From NCBI GenBank assembly GCA_019233755.1, contig JAFAMD010000013.1, positions 62,001 to 126,000 of the forward strand: a stretch of 64,000 bases of DNA, given 5' to 3'. Below are positions 8,075-17,701 of the stretch, piece after piece; position 1 is the first letter of the stretch; every line of letters begins with the position of its first letter. The stretch is from Acidobacteriaceae bacterium. Its GTDB lineage: Bacteria; Acidobacteriota; Terriglobia; Bryobacterales; Bryobacteraceae. The translations under genes and the position numbers were made by a program. Under the pieces are notes generated by a model, which worked only from the letters and a program-made list of their open reading frames with translations, did not search any database and was not told the origin of the DNA.

Positions 8075-9393
8075 TGCCGTTGCTCCTCGTAGTGTAGAAG
8101 GAACCTCGTGGCTTCCAGAAGATTGTCAAACTGAAAATCGGGATCGCATTTGGGATCAGTATGTGATGAACGAGCATTGGGGCCGATGAAGATCGAGCGA
8201 ACGCCGAACTTCTTTGCAGCTAAGATGTCTGTCGGGCGGTCTCCAATCATCCACGAACTCGCCGGGTCAATATTCAGATCGTTCTGCGCCCGCTCAAGGA
8301 GACCTGTATTCGGTTTGCGACAGGAACACGCAAACTTCAAGTCTGTTCGTTCCCCGGGGAAGCCTTTGTCCGGATGATGTGGGCAATAATAGATGCGATC
8401 AAGGAAGGCGTGGGACTCGGCAAGTAGCCATTCGAGCCTGCTATGAATGTGGCCGAGATCTCTGTGGGTGCACTCGCCTCGGGCCACGACGGGCTGGTTC
8501 GTGATAACCACCGCCAGCCGTCCGGATTGATTGATTCTGAAAACCGATTCGGCTGCGCCCGGCAGCAACTCCATCTGGCCAGGTGAACGTACCCACCCAT
8601 GATCATAATTGAGCGTTCCGTCGCGATCCAGAAAGATTGCTGAAGCAGGGCTCTCGAACGAACTTCGTCCTATACGGCCTGAAGCATAGTCAAGCGTGAC
8701 GCGGTCGAGGCGGTTGGGCGTGCCTGCGTCTTTTATGTACTCACGACTGCGATAGCCATACAGTTTCTTCCCGCAGGCCAGCAGTTCCGGAAAAACATGC
8801 TTACCAAAGTCGAGGGGACAGCGGGGGTTTCTGCGATGCGTTAACCATGGCAACAGACTTCTTTTGGTGCACACATACAGACCTGCACTCACCAGGTTGG
8901 GCAAGTACCGGTCGTTTGCATGCGGATATGGATGGAAAGCAGCAATCTGATTCGAATCGTCCAACTCAACCAGATCTGAGTCCTGTGGGTGATCATTCGG
9001 GTGGAGGAAAAGTGTCGCGCTGCCTTCCGCCGGGTGAACTGCCGCCATTCGCTGCAGATCCACATTCAGCATTGTGTCGCCATACAAAACCAGGAAGATG
9101 TCATCCAGCTTGTCAAAGGCATCTATGACCGCTCCCGCCGTGCCAAGCGCCTCCGATTCACGTTGGTAGCGGATCCTGACGCCCCATTTGTCTCCATTCC
9201 CGAAGTACCGCTCGATATAGTCAGCCCCGTGACCTGTCAGAAACAACAATTCTTTGATCTGATATCGGCGGGCGAGTAGAACCTGGTGTTCGAGGAGCGG
9301 CTTATCACCGACCCGAACCATTGGTTTGGGAAGATCTCCCGTGCGGTGACGTAAACGGGTACCCTTCCCGCCTGCGATTATCACAAGCTGCAT
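8071..9393 (-). CDS. Fusion: heptose-1-phosphate guanylyltransferase + heptose-1,7-bisphosphate phosphatase
   Basis: A two-domain enzyme of 440 residues. Residues 1-235 are a sugar nucleotidyltransferase (IIAGGKGTRLRHRTGDLPKP at the N-terminus, LYGDTML acidic motif), most like HddC. Residues about 248-437 are a HAD-type histidinol-phosphatase-like phosphatase: IFLDRDGTLNYDHGWV, the zinc-loop cysteines CPHHP and CSCRKPNTG, and MIGDRPTDILAAKKFG, most like GmhB. Together with HddA the protein would convert heptose 7-phosphate through the bisphosphate and 1-phosphate to GDP-D-glycero-D-manno-heptose. The isomerase GmhA is not in this window. It overlaps hddA by 4 nt and the epimerase gene by 13 nt. 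Confidence 0.85.
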   Translation of the reverse strand: MQLVIIAGGKGTRLRHRTGDLPKPMVRVGDKPLLEHQVLLARRYQIKELLFLTGHGADYIERYFGNGDKWGVRIRYQRESEALGTAGAVIDAFDKLDDIFLVLYGDTMLNVDLQRMAAVHPAEGSATLFLHPNDHPQDSDLVELDDSNQIAAFHPYPHANDRYLPNLVSAGLYVCTKRSLLPWLTHRRNPRCPLDFGKHVFPELLACGKKLYGYRSREYIKDAGTPNRLDRVTLDYASGRIGRSSFESPASAIFLDRDGTLNYDHGWVRSPGQMELLPGAAESVFRINQSGRLAVVITNQPVVARGECTHRDLGHIHSRLEWLLAESHAFLDRIYYCPHHPDKGFPGERTDLKFACSCRKPNTGLLERAQNDLNIDPASSWMIGDRPTDILAAKKFGVRSIFIGPNARSSHTDPKCDPDFQFDNLLEATRFLLHYEEQRQ

Positions 9394-10379
9394 AGAGCCT
9401 CGCGCGCTGGGCTGTGAAATTCGTTGTAAACCTCAGCTACAGCTCGCCGCACAGCTTCCGCCGAACTCAGTCTTGGCGACCATCCTAGAGCCTTGATCCT
9501 GGCGATCGAGTATTGAAACCTGGGCACATCGCCGGCCCACCCTTTACTGCCCCCAGTGAATCGTATGGGAATTGAGGGCGCCGCTATGCTTTGGACAGTC
9601 TCTGCGATTTCACGAACCGTGACGCCTTCGTCCGCCGGACCGATGTTGAAACAGTTCATGGGATCCGAGGACCTCTTGGAGAGGAACAGAATGGCATCGA
9701 TGAGTTCCGAGACGTGCAAATACGGTTTCTGCTGCCGCCCGTCGCCGAGCACTTCCAGATCCGGTGGGTTGTACTGTAACTTCTTCAGCAAATCGAAGAT
9801 GATTCCATGCGTGGCGCGAGGGCCGATTACGTTAGGAAAGCGGAAAATCCATGCACGCTCAATAAAGGTCTCGACGGCGGCACTGATAAGCGCTTCCGAT
9901 GCAAGCTTCATTGCTCCATAGTTTGAAATCGGGAAGAGCGGCCCGCTTTCCTCGCTTAGTACACCGTCGTACACGCCATAAATGGCAGAGCTAGAAGCAA
10001 AGAGGATTCGCCGGATTCCTGTGTCGCGCATCACCAGCAGCGTGTTGAACGTAGTTTGAAATGTGTCACGCAGATCCACTTTGGGATCCGCCCCTCCGGC
10101 TCCGATATCCGAGTTCGCGGCCATATGCCACACCGTATGGATCGGGAACCCTGAGACCAGTGCTCGATACCGGTGCTCATTTGTCAGGTCCTCTTCGAAG
10201 AAGCGAAATCTCGGATTCCGCAGTGCGGACTCGAGATTTGCGCGACTACCCCTTGAAAGATTGTCAACACCTATAACGAAGTGACCCTGCGCCAGAAGGC
10301 GTTCTACCAGACTGCTTCCAATGAAGCCCGCAGCTCCCGTAACCAGGACGCTGTGCGGGTCACCTTCGGTTGAGATCAT
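9381..10379 (-). CDS. NAD-dependent sugar epimerase/dehydratase (extended SDR)
   Basis: An extended short-chain dehydrogenase of the UDP-glucose 4-epimerase type, about 332 residues. It has the Rossmann motif VTGAAGFIGSSL, DNLSRGSRANL, the Ser-rich strand FASSSAIYG and the catalytic pair YGAMK. I place the start at the internal ATG at 10379, because this gives an ATGA overlap with the upstream gene, as at the other junctions of this operon. Substrate cannot be read from sequence. Within a GDP-heptose operon it may act on a nucleotide heptose or hexose. Confidence 0.83.
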   Translation of the reverse strand: MISTEGDPHSVLVTGAAGFIGSSLVERLLAQGHFVIGVDNLSRGSRANLESALRNPRFRFFEEDLTNEHRYRALVSGFPIHTVWHMAANSDIGAGGADPKVDLRDTFQTTFNTLLVMRDTGIRRILFASSSAIYGVYDGVLSEESGPLFPISNYGAMKLASEALISAAVETFIERAWIFRFPNVIGPRATHGIIFDLLKKLQYNPPDLEVLGDGRQQKPYLHVSELIDAILFLSKRSSDPMNCFNIGPADEGVTVREIAETVQSIAAPSIPIRFTGGSKGWAGDVPRFQYSIARIKALGWSPRLSSAEAVRRAVAEVYNEFHSPAREALCSL

Positions 10380-12019
10380 CTCGTGATCGAAACGTCGCAT
10401 ATTGCTAAGGCATCCCGCCGTTTAAAGGAGTTCTCGATAGGGTTCTGGTCGCGTTCCAAAATGTCAATTCCTTGCACGTGCTGTACCAGATGGTAGTGTC
10501 GTGTTAAATAGGGCTCCATGATGAGCTGCCCTTCCGGCGGAGCTTCATATGCAGGGAAGGCCTCCTTGACATCCTTCTCGAAATCGTGATCCCAAACCAC
10601 GTACCTCACCCGGCTCTTATCGAGATACTCAACGGCATCGTGGAATTGCGCGTCGGTGTTAATCCCATACATAAGAATGCTGAATGGTGTTGGGTTTCTG
10701 GTGGCCGTCAGGAAGTAGTACATCGGGGAGTAGGGATAGACAAATATTTCTTGTTGCGGTGCTACGTGAGCATCCAGAAAATCGATAATCGGGTCTGGGG
10801 ATGCTGCGTAGTATGTACCACGCCTTGTGACGATCTTATTTCCAGCAGCTGCCAACACGGTAAACCAATTGAACAGTGCTAGCGAAAAAACACATATGCA
10901 GATGATCTGAAAAGAGTGCACAAAGAATTGATTTCGCTGCTGCGCGAGGAAATAGAAACAAAGGATTATCAGGAGTGTCGACCCATGCACAAGATGCGTA
11001 ATATCTCTTCTGTGGATCTCTGAGAGCCATATAGCCGCTCCCGACATCCAATACGGCAAAACAGTAGAATTAAACGCCACTCTGCGGTAGCTCATTCCAA
11101 TGGCGCCACATACACCCGGTACGGCCGCTACAAATAAGAACGGAATCACAAGAGCGCTGGCAATTGCAACAGAAACACCGTGAGGAGCAACTGCGTCCAG
11201 CCCGCTGACCCAATGGCTCCAATACCAGTTTTTGATACAGTAGGCATACGGAACGCTATTAACCTCCCCGTACTGCTTCAAAGGAAAAACAACGTTGGCA
11301 TACAGCAAACCGGTGAGACCGCCCACCCTCCAATAAAAGAGCGTGACGACGAAGCCAACCGCCAGATAAGCGCCCGTGAGCCACAAAATGGATCGTAAAC
11401 GGGGAGCGCGTCCCGGAAGCAGACAAATCAAAACAAGAAATGAAAGAAATAAAAAGACACCCTTCGGCTGCAGAAAACAGGTTGTTACGCCAGCCAACAC
11501 GCCGGAGACGACCAGTGACGCAGGTCGGCCCGTATCAAGCCAGTGAAGCAGCGCGGCAAACGCGAGCAGCGCAAACAGATTGCTGTCATGATGATGGCTG
11601 ATAGCGGGCCACGCCGGGCCAAAGCCGGTCGCAAGTACCAGTGCAGCTGGCAGAGAGGCATATCTGGTGTTGAGGCGCCGCGTTAGGAAATATGTGACGA
11701 GAGCAATAAGTATTGTCGTAAACGCCAGCGAAACGCGAGTCGTTGACACCGTTGCGCCGAACATCTTAAAGAACAGAGCGAGCCAATAAAATACGCCCGG
11801 ACCATTTACTTCGAAGAAATCGCGCAAGGGGACCTGCCCCTCCGTGACACGGACTGCGCCATACGCAAAGGTGCCTTCATCGCCTGGACAATGAAGGAGC
11901 CTCATAAATGGGTAAACATAGAGGAGAAGGCAGACGGTAAAGAGGATGTAGGGCATGAAGGCTCGAGCGCGCGTCACGCTGCGAGATGTCGGTTCCACTG
12001 GCACTGTATGAGTGGTCAC
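10376..12019 (-). CDS. Polytopic membrane protein, GT39/GT83-like putative glycosyltransferase
   Basis: A 547-residue integral membrane protein with about eleven hydrophobic segments. After the first helix it has [35 protein letters not shown] (given here only as the region near residues 42-76), which resembles the acidic periplasmic loop of the GT39/PMT superfamily. The C-terminal 110 residues are soluble. It lies between a GT2 (12016-12834, ATGA overlap) and an epimerase, so it is likely a glycosyltransferase or oligosaccharide assembly protein. The family-level call is moderate; the substrate is unknown. Confidence 0.7.
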   Translation of the reverse strand: MTTHTVPVEPTSRSVTRARAFMPYILFTVCLLLYVYPFMRLLHCPGDEGTFAYGAVRVTEGQVPLRDFFEVNGPGVFYWLALFFKMFGATVSTTRVSLAFTTILIALVTYFLTRRLNTRYASLPAALVLATGFGPAWPAISHHHDSNLFALLAFAALLHWLDTGRPASLVVSGVLAGVTTCFLQPKGVFLFLSFLVLICLLPGRAPRLRSILWLTGAYLAVGFVVTLFYWRVGGLTGLLYANVVFPLKQYGEVNSVPYAYCIKNWYWSHWVSGLDAVAPHGVSVAIASALVIPFLFVAAVPGVCGAIGMSYRRVAFNSTVLPYWMSGAAIWLSEIHRRDITHLVHGSTLLIILCFYFLAQQRNQFFVHSFQIICICVFSLALFNWFTVLAAAGNKIVTRRGTYYAASPDPIIDFLDAHVAPQQEIFVYPYSPMYYFLTATRNPTPFSILMYGINTDAQFHDAVEYLDKSRVRYVVWDHDFEKDVKEAFPAYEAPPEGQLIMEPYLTRHYHLVQHVQGIDILERDQNPIENSFKRRDALAICDVSITR

Positions 12020-12834
12020 GGCTTCGAAACCCCGGGAACGTACATTGGAATTCGGCTGGGTATCGCCTCATAGTAGCCGTGATGGGCGTCTTTCCTTCCC
12101 AACTCGACAATGCCAGTCTTGGCCAATCCCGGCCGCTCGAAAACAAATCTTGCTGTCGTCAGTAGCACCCCCAGGCCATACCTGACACTTCGTCTGAAGC
12201 CGATCGAGGATGCTTCCTTAAAGTACTTTGTCGGACACGAAATCTCTCCAATAGCGAAGCCATACATCACGGCCTGTGCAAGCATCTGATTGTCAAATAC
12301 AAAATCATCGGAGTTTGCAGCTAGCGGCAGTGTTAGCAGAACTTCCCGGCTAAATGCGCGGTACCCTGTGTGGTATTCCGAAAGCTTCACGCTCAGAAAT
12401 AGATTCTGGAAAGCAGTCAGAGCACGATTGGCGACATACTTATACACGGGCATTCCGCCTTTGAGTGCTCCGCCGCCGAGTATTCGAGAGCCGAGCACGA
12501 CGTCATAGACTCCAAATGCGATCATGCTCGCCATCGCAGTCACTAATCGAGGCGTGTACTGGTAATCGGGATGAACCATGACCACAATATCGGCACCGGC
12601 TGCCAACGCTTCCCGATAGCAGGTTTGCTGGTTTCGTCCGTAGCCGTAGTTGCGGTCGTGCACAAACGTTCGTATTCCGAGGCTCCCGGCAAGGGCCGCG
12701 GTTCCGTCGCTGCTGGCGTCATCGACCAGAATTTTGATGTCAACGATATCCGGCAGCTCGCGGACCGTTTGTTCTAGCGTTTTCTCGGCGTTGAACGCCG
12801 GCATTACGACAGCGACACGTTTTCCGTTGATCAC
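12016..12834 (-). CDS. Family 2 glycosyltransferase (DPM1-like)
   Basis: A 272-residue GT-A enzyme. N-terminal [16 protein letters not shown], then [13 protein letters not shown], and a DxD-type region with a variant motif [11 protein letters not shown] near residues 95-105. A conserved [10 protein letters not shown] lies in the middle. Unlike the GtrB-like gene at 5270 it lacks C-terminal transmembrane helices. It would transfer a sugar to polyprenyl phosphate or to a growing glycan. The start overlaps nothing upstream (22 bp gap) and its stop overlaps the next gene start (ATGA). Confidence 0.85.
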   Translation of the reverse strand: MINGKRVAVVMPAFNAEKTLEQTVRELPDIVDIKILVDDASSDGTAALAGSLGIRTFVHDRNYGYGRNQQTCYREALAAGADIVVMVHPDYQYTPRLVTAMASMIAFGVYDVVLGSRILGGGALKGGMPVYKYVANRALTAFQNLFLSVKLSEYHTGYRAFSREVLLTLPLAANSDDFVFDNQMLAQAVMYGFAIGEISCPTKYFKEASSIGFRRSVRYGLGVLLTTARFVFERPGLAKTGIVELGRKDAHHGYYEAIPSRIPMYVPGVSKP

Positions 12835-12856
12835 GACTGACTCCCTTTGGTTATGT

Positions 12857-14641
12857 TCACGGCTTTACGATCGACGAATGCCGCAACGTACGAGCGAACT
12901 CGGCCCCTCTGGCCGTCGCGTCAGTAAAGTCCCCGACTGGATATGGTGAAATACGTGGCGGAGTGCAGTAGGGTTCAACCAGCCAAGCTTTGCGGCTTTT
13001 GAAATAGTTCAACAGCTCAAGATTGCTGGCGGCGTCCATTTCACGAGCCCAGACTACGTTCGAGTTATCGATGTCAGCAGCATTAAACACCCAATCTTCA
13101 AACTCATGGCCGGGAGAATATCTGACAATCGCAAGCTCCCGGCCAGGATACTTATCCAATTGCGCCAATACTTTTGCGCGAGGAAGACCGAGCGGCGCCG
13201 TCCCGTACCACGACAGAGTGGACTGCGTTTCAGGTGCAAGGGCGATATGTAGCGGCTGGGCAAACAGCCGAAGTGCCGCAAGACCTACGCACATGGTGGG
13301 AATCGCACGCACCAAGAATAGGCCTGAGGGGAGACCAGCGGGGCGCCAGACTCGGAGGTGACGCATACATTGCAAGAGGATCGCGTATAGCGCCGCGGTA
13401 AAAGGTGCGACATATTGTTGCATCAGCCAGGTCTCTACCGCCATCCCAAGTCCAAAAACAACTCCGCTGGCAGCGAAAAAGCGGATGCGGCGGTCGCGCA
13501 GCGCCCAAGGCAGCATGAAGACAGGCGCAATCAGCGCGAAGTTTAAGTTGAACAGGAAAGCCGAAAGCAGTTTGATTGCACTGGTCTTCAGAAGGCCAAC
13601 TGGCGTTCGGGTTTCGCGGAACCAGCTCAACTCCCAGCCAGAGTAAAAGTCACGCATCACCTTATGGCGGTATACCGGTTCGGGTCTGGCGGACTGCCAC
13701 AAAAAATGTGGAGCCGAAGCATATGTTGCACGATCGACCCTATACGGCGGCGTGAACACATCTCCGAACACGCGGTAATTGTAATAGGCCATGAATCCGG
13801 CAGTCGCAAGAAGTAGAACAACAGCGGGAGCAGCCCGGCGGAGAAGAACGAGAGCTGGCGGGTGAGCCCTTTTCAGCAAACACCAGGCGAGCGCGGCTAA
13901 AGCCGGTACTGAAACCAGCAGTCCTTCATACGGCCGGCTGGCCGCCAGGATGGACATGCCTAATGCCATCCAAACGAAGTTGCGACGGGAGAAGGAACGT
14001 TGAATACGGGGCAGCGCCCCTAGAACGAGCGCTCCTCCGATCGCGGAAAGAGCAGGGCCAAAGTAGCTATTAATCCAAAAGCTGAATAGTGCCAGGCGCA
14101 AGATGGCTAGTACCCCTCCGAGCAGCGCCCAACCGGGCGGCACCCACCCTTGCAGCATCCAGCAGATGACAGCGCACATGAGCGCACAACTGGCCAATAC
14201 CCCGTACCAGGGATGTCCGGCAAGAACTTGGCCCGCGGCCAGTAGCATTCCTTGAGCGGGGAAGTACATGGACGCGTAAGTGGGTTTTTGAGTGATATGG
14301 AATGTCTCGAAATGCTTCCACATCGGATGCGTGGGATTGGCCAGCCGCCCGGAAGCAAATGTATCTGCGGCCAGAAGGAAGCTAAAATCTCCATAAACAA
14401 AAGGTTGGGGAATTGGTGCTAGTGGAATCATCAGCAGCCGGAGCGTACAGGCGGTTACACCAACAAGGAAAACAGAGACAGCCCGCTTCCGTGCCAACCG
14501 CCCGAAGGCCGCCTCTACCTTGAAGAAAAATCCGGAACCACTTCGCGGCCAACAGAATGCGATGGCGAGTGTCATGAGGCTTAGTCCGAGTTCGATGAGC
14601 TGAAGCGAGGGTGCGGTGGAGGGCTGGCTTGATATTGACAT
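12857..14641 (-). CDS. Polytopic membrane protein with soluble C-terminal domain
   Basis: A 594-residue protein with about ten to twelve hydrophobic segments and a soluble C-terminal domain of roughly 110 residues ([20 protein letters not shown] onward). An acidic [20 protein letters not shown] loop follows the second helix, as in GT-C-type glycosyltransferases. It is the first gene of the six-gene reverse glycan operon. I do not recognise a characterised family; a role in lipid-linked glycan transfer is inference from topology and neighbours. Confidence 0.65.
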   Translation of the reverse strand: MSISSQPSTAPSLQLIELGLSLMTLAIAFCWPRSGSGFFFKVEAAFGRLARKRAVSVFLVGVTACTLRLLMIPLAPIPQPFVYGDFSFLLAADTFASGRLANPTHPMWKHFETFHITQKPTYASMYFPAQGMLLAAGQVLAGHPWYGVLASCALMCAVICWMLQGWVPPGWALLGGVLAILRLALFSFWINSYFGPALSAIGGALVLGALPRIQRSFSRRNFVWMALGMSILAASRPYEGLLVSVPALAALAWCLLKRAHPPALVLLRRAAPAVVLLLATAGFMAYYNYRVFGDVFTPPYRVDRATYASAPHFLWQSARPEPVYRHKVMRDFYSGWELSWFRETRTPVGLLKTSAIKLLSAFLFNLNFALIAPVFMLPWALRDRRIRFFAASGVVFGLGMAVETWLMQQYVAPFTAALYAILLQCMRHLRVWRPAGLPSGLFLVRAIPTMCVGLAALRLFAQPLHIALAPETQSTLSWYGTAPLGLPRAKVLAQLDKYPGRELAIVRYSPGHEFEDWVFNAADIDNSNVVWAREMDAASNLELLNYFKSRKAWLVEPYCTPPRISPYPVGDFTDATARGAEFARTLRHSSIVKP

Positions 14642-14856
14642 TGTCGATTAGCCTCTAACTTGGATGGAGACGGCGACGCCGCAATCTGGGTGTCTTCGGG
14701 AACAATCGGAATCGAAGCCGAACGTCATCGCTCTGCTTCTTAGTATGAGAAGCACAGCGGAGAAGCGGCATCTCAGGGCTCGAAAATTATTTCCGGTTAC
14801 TTTGTGGACCAAACTGTCAGGAATATGTTCGCGTATAAACGCCATGTGGAGTTCAG

Positions 14857-14894
14857 AGGAGGGGAGTGGAGAATATACTTTGCGATCCCCTCCT
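14857..14894. terminator. Stem-loop after the reverse Flp pilin gene
   Basis: Perfect 9-bp inverted arms AGGAGGGGA (14857-14865) and TCCCCTCCT (14886-14894) with a 20-nt loop. It begins 9 nt beyond the stop codon of the reverse-strand pilin. There is no clear U-run, so it may be a weak terminator or an mRNA 3' stabiliser. The rest of the 262-bp gap (14642-14903) shows nothing I recognise. Confidence 0.45.
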
Positions 14895-14903
14895 GCCTGG
14901 CGG

Positions 14904-15110
14904 CTAACCTACTTCGCTGGTCAGCTGGGTGCCGATATTGGCGAATGCGTTGTTGATTTTGCCGGCCAAGCCAGTCATACCTGCCGTAGCGCCAAGGGCG
15001 ATCAGGGCTACGACAAGGGCATACTCGATCAGATCCTGGCCTTCTTCGTTCTTCAACGCATCCCGCATGATCTGCGCACTGATATACAACTTCAACAGCA
15101 TATTTTTCAT
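14904..15110 (-). CDS. flp: Flp-type IVb pilin (reverse copy)
   Basis: A 68-residue Flp/Fap pilin. The prepilin peptidase site is NEEG|QDLIEY: Gly before the cut, Glu at +5 and Tyr at +6, as usual for type IVb Flp pilins. The leader is 24 residues and the mature pilin 44. The hydrophobic core ALVVALIALGATAGM is almost identical to that of the forward pilin at 15648. SD GGAGAA precedes the ATG. Subunits assemble into adhesive Tad pili after processing by CpaA. Expression is probably from the sigma-54-type promoter at 15171-15186. Confidence 0.93.
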   Translation of the reverse strand: MKNMLLKLYISAQIMRDALKNEEGQDLIEYALVVALIALGATAGMTGLAGKINNAFANIGTQLTSEVG

Positions 15111-15170
15111 GCAATCGTTCTCCTAAGTCTAGATTTGTTCCCGCCGATGAGGGAAACGCAGGCGGTAGTG

Positions 15171-15186
15171 GCAATTCCATGACCAA
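15171..15186 (-). promoter_or_regulatory. Sigma-54 (-24/-12) promoter for the reverse pilin
   Basis: On the reverse strand: TTGGTCATGGAATTGC, i.e. TTGG-N8-TTGC with the GG and GC elements 10 nt apart, as required for RpoN. The GC ends 60 nt upstream of the pilin ATG. The same spacing and class of element precede the forward pilin and cpaB, which makes chance unlikely. Confidence 0.7.
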
Positions 15187-15239
15187 AGCTATTACCTCTG
15201 ACGACCTCATACTGCGCCGATCATCGACTCAGCCTTTTG

Positions 15240-15258
15240 TGTAAAGCCGTCTCGTGTA
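15240..15258. promoter_or_regulatory. Possible activator site upstream of the reverse pilin
   Basis: TGTAAAGCCGTCTCGTGTA has half-sites (TGTAAA and CGTGTA) like those of the element at 23824-23841, but with a longer spacer. It lies 53 bp upstream of the -24 element. Weakest of the three candidate enhancer sites of the Tad locus. Confidence 0.25.
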
Positions 15259-15492
15259 TGGCCGTTATTGGCATAGCAGTTAAGACGATTTGACGCAGGT
15301 CATCTCAGCAAAGAGTAGGAGCTAAGTTATAGCTGACCGCGGGGTTGCCATTGGAGGCCGCCCCTGATGTTCTCGCGAGCCTTGAACCGCAGACAGAGAA
15401 TGACTATGCATGTTCCGCCCGCGACGGGGTTGCTACGCGGCGGAGAGACGAAAAAGGTCAGTGTATACGACGGATCACTTGGTTGCCCGACC

Positions 15493-15510
15493 TGTCTACA
15501 GTTGTTGACA
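15493..15510. promoter_or_regulatory. Possible activator site upstream of the forward pilin
   Basis: TGTCTACAGTTGTTGACA: inverted ends TGTC/GACA, 13 of 18 positions identical to the cpaB-upstream element (23824-23841). It lies 58 bp upstream of the -24 element at 15569, against 62 bp at cpaB. Position and similarity fit an enhancer for a bacterial enhancer-binding protein. The remaining part of the divergent pilin gap (15111-15647) holds no gene I can support. Confidence 0.4.
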
Positions 15511-15568
15511 CCAGCGTCGTGCGCCGCCACAAACTGTTCTAAGAACAACAATATTCTAAAGCCTTAAA

Positions 15569-15584
15569 TTGGCCATCGGGTTGC
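15569..15584 (+). promoter_or_regulatory. Sigma-54 (-24/-12) promoter for the forward pilin and tad operon
   Basis: TTGGCCATCGGGTTGC: exact TTGG-N8-TTGC. The GC ends 63 nt before the ATG at 15648, giving a predicted 5' leader of about 50 nt. Confidence 0.75.
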
Positions 15585-15647
15585 GTGTTGGCAACTGCTT
15601 TCTTGCTTTACAGAAGAACCAAATCAAGCTTTGCGAAGGAAAAGTGC

Positions 15648-15842
15648 ATGGAAAACATAGGTATAGAGTTGTTTGCCTTAGTCCGACGCTTTAGAAACGA
15701 TGAGGGACAAGATCTGATCGAGTATGCACTTGTCGCGGCCTTGATCGCGCTTGGCGCCACGGCGGGTATGGGCAGCTTAGCAGCCGCAATTAACACGGCA
15801 TTCGTCAGCGTTGGCAACACGTTCACCGGCTACACCGGATAA
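15648..15842 (+). CDS. flp: Flp-type IVb pilin (forward copy)
   Basis: A 64-residue Flp/Fap prepilin with cleavage site NDEG|QDLIEY (Glu +5, Tyr +6), a 20-residue leader and a 44-residue mature pilin. The hydrophobic core ALVAALIALGATAGM nearly matches the reverse copy. I chose the ATG at 15648 because AAGGA precedes it; a longer reading from 15585 would begin inside the sigma-54 promoter. It heads the forward tad gene set (cpaA, cpaE, cpaF, tadB, tadC). Confidence 0.93.
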   Translation: MENIGIELFALVRRFRNDEGQDLIEYALVAALIALGATAGMGSLAAAINTAFVSVGNTFTGYTG

Positions 15843-15872
15843 GAATCCCAGAATCCCGGAGTTTCCTCGCAT

Positions 15873-16394
15873 ATGCACTCCATCGCCTGGTGGCCCACTT
15901 TGATCGCTCTTGTTATCGCGACCGTTTCGGATTTACGCAGCCGGCGCATTCCGAACTGGCTGATCGTCCCTTTCCTCCTTGGGGGGCTGGTCACTTCGAC
16001 TGTGACGCGTGGATGGAGCGGGCTCGGGCAAAGCCTGTTGGGGCTGCTTCTGGGCTTGGTGTTGCTCGGCGGACTCTACTGGGTTGGCGGTATGGGGATG
16101 GGAGATGTGAAGCTGTGTGCGGCCATCGGAGCGTGGATCGGCCCGCAACAACTGATTCTGGCGCTGGTGATGATGGGGTTTGTCGGCGGTGTAATGGCGC
16201 TGGCCTGGGCGATCAGGGGTGGTTTCCTCGGGGAATCGCTCAGCGGCGCAAGCGACTTAATCTTCGGTCTGCCAAAGCGCGGACTCAGGCCGCACGACGA
16301 ATTGTCTCTAGGCAACCCGGCGGCGCGCAAGATGCCGTATGCTCCAGCAATCGCTATCGGCACGGTGCTGTCGTTCTTCGCTCTCTCAAAATGA
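15873..16394 (+). CDS. cpaA: Prepilin peptidase CpaA/TadV (A24 family)
   Basis: An inner-membrane aspartic peptidase of 173 residues that removes leader peptides from Flp pilins. The first catalytic Asp is in VSDLRSRRIPNWL (near residue 21), the second in the GMGMGDVKL signature (near residues 71-79). About six hydrophobic segments. It lacks the N-terminal methylase domain of PilD, as usual for CpaA/TadV. It lies 30 bp after the pilin gene. Confidence 0.93.
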   Translation: MHSIAWWPTLIALVIATVSDLRSRRIPNWLIVPFLLGGLVTSTVTRGWSGLGQSLLGLLLGLVLLGGLYWVGGMGMGDVKLCAAIGAWIGPQQLILALVMMGFVGGVMALAWAIRGGFLGESLSGASDLIFGLPKRGLRPHDELSLGNPAARKMPYAPAIAIGTVLSFFALSK

Positions 16395-16459
16395 AACACG
16401 AATTTGATCCTCTGGCAATTCGGCTGCTGTACCGCCCAGAGGAAAGCGGTGCATCGTGA
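16391..16459 (+). CDS. 22-codon coupling ORF between cpaA and cpaE
   Basis: A short ORF starting in an ATGA overlap with the cpaA stop and ending in a TGATG overlap with the cpaE ATG. It could serve as a translational relay between cpaA and cpaE. There is no clear SD of its own. I cannot tell whether the 22-residue peptide has a function; it may be chance. Confidence 0.25.
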   Translation: MKHEFDPLAIRLLYRPEESGAS

Positions 16460-17661
16460 TGCCTAACTCCACGCACGCTCCGGAGTCTCTCAGCATGGGC
16501 GCTCTATCGGTCGTCCTGATCGGGCCGCACAAGGAGCGGCGGCTCCTGCTCGCCAGGGCGTTCGCCGGACCGCAGGCGAACGTCACGAAGGAGTTGGCTG
16601 ATTATCCGGTTATTGACAATCTCGATCAGATCGTAGCGGTTGGTCACGACGTCATTGTTGTTGATCTGGACCCCGATCCGGAACGCGCGTTGGACGTTGT
16701 CGAGAATGTCTGCGGGTTGAGCGGCTCTCAAACCGTAATGGTTTATTCGGACTATTGCCATCCGGAATTGCTGGTCCGCTGCATGCGCGCTGGTGCACGG
16801 GAATTTCTGAGCAAGCCGCTCGAAGCCAATACCGTGGTGGAGGCGCTGGTTCGCGCCTCGGCGCGCCGCGATGAGGGAGGCCGGAGTAAGAAAGCGATAG
16901 GAAAGCTGCTCGTCTTCGTGGGCGCAAAGGGAGGCTCCGGGGTGACCACCGTGGCAAGTAATTTCGCCGTGGCTCTTGCGGCCACTCAGCCTGGCGGAAA
17001 GGTCGCGCTGATCGACCTCGATCTGCAGCTGGGAGATGCCGCGCTCACGTTAGGTCTTTCGACAAAATTTTCCATCGTTGATGCGCTGGAGAGTGCAGAT
17101 CGTCTCGATTCGGATTTCCTTTCGGTTCTGCTCGCGAAGCACGGCTCCGGTCTTGCGGTCCTGCCGGCCATGGATAAGATTCCGATTCAGCAGCCGGATA
17201 GAAACGAAATCGAAAAGCTGCTGCAGCTTGTCCGCGAAGATTTCGCTTATGTAGTAGCGGACGCCGGCTCGCATTCCGTCGACATGTATGAAGCCCTTTT
17301 CGAAGCGGCCAGTACCGTGTATCTGGTGACGCAGATCAGCGTTCACGAGCTCCGCAATGCAAACCGGTTTATTTCGCGCTACTTCACCGGCAACGTGGGC
17401 AAAAAGCTGGAAATCGTGCTGAACCGCCATGTGTCGCGGAACGTCGAGATCGACGAAGCGGCCATCACCAAGGCGTTGATGCAGCCGGTGAAATGGAAAG
17501 TCCCGAACGACTTCGAAGCCTCCCGGTGGGCGCAAAACACGGGAACACCGGTTATCGCCAAAGACAATCAGATATCGCGCGCCCTGAACGCAATGGTGGC
17601 GGCAGCAGCCGGCGTGGCTACGGTCAGCGAAAAGAAGAGGAAGTTCGGCTTGTTCCGGTGA
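16459..17661 (+). CDS. cpaE: CpaE/TadZ pilus-assembly ATPase
   Basis: The localisation ATPase of the Tad system. Residues about 15-130 form an atypical receiver-like domain (VVLIGPHKERRLLL, VIVVDLDPDPERAL, FLSKPLE). Residues from about 150 are a ParA/MinD-type ATPase with a deviant Walker A, FVGAKGGSGVTTVASN, and ALIDLDLQLGDAA. The in-frame GTG three bases upstream is an alternative start. It lies between cpaA and cpaF in the usual order. CpaE-type proteins recruit the pilus secretion apparatus to a cell pole in Caulobacter; that role here is by family. Confidence 0.9.
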   Translation: MPNSTHAPESLSMGALSVVLIGPHKERRLLLARAFAGPQANVTKELADYPVIDNLDQIVAVGHDVIVVDLDPDPERALDVVENVCGLSGSQTVMVYSDYCHPELLVRCMRAGAREFLSKPLEANTVVEALVRASARRDEGGRSKKAIGKLLVFVGAKGGSGVTTVASNFAVALAATQPGGKVALIDLDLQLGDAALTLGLSTKFSIVDALESADRLDSDFLSVLLAKHGSGLAVLPAMDKIPIQQPDRNEIEKLLQLVREDFAYVVADAGSHSVDMYEALFEAASTVYLVTQISVHELRNANRFISRYFTGNVGKKLEIVLNRHVSRNVEIDEAAITKALMQPVKWKVPNDFEASRWAQNTGTPVIAKDNQISRALNAMVAAAAGVATVSEKKRKFGLFR

Positions 17662-17701
17662 GGCGAAGCCAGGCCGGGTGTTTCAACGCGGATGAAAAAC
17701 A

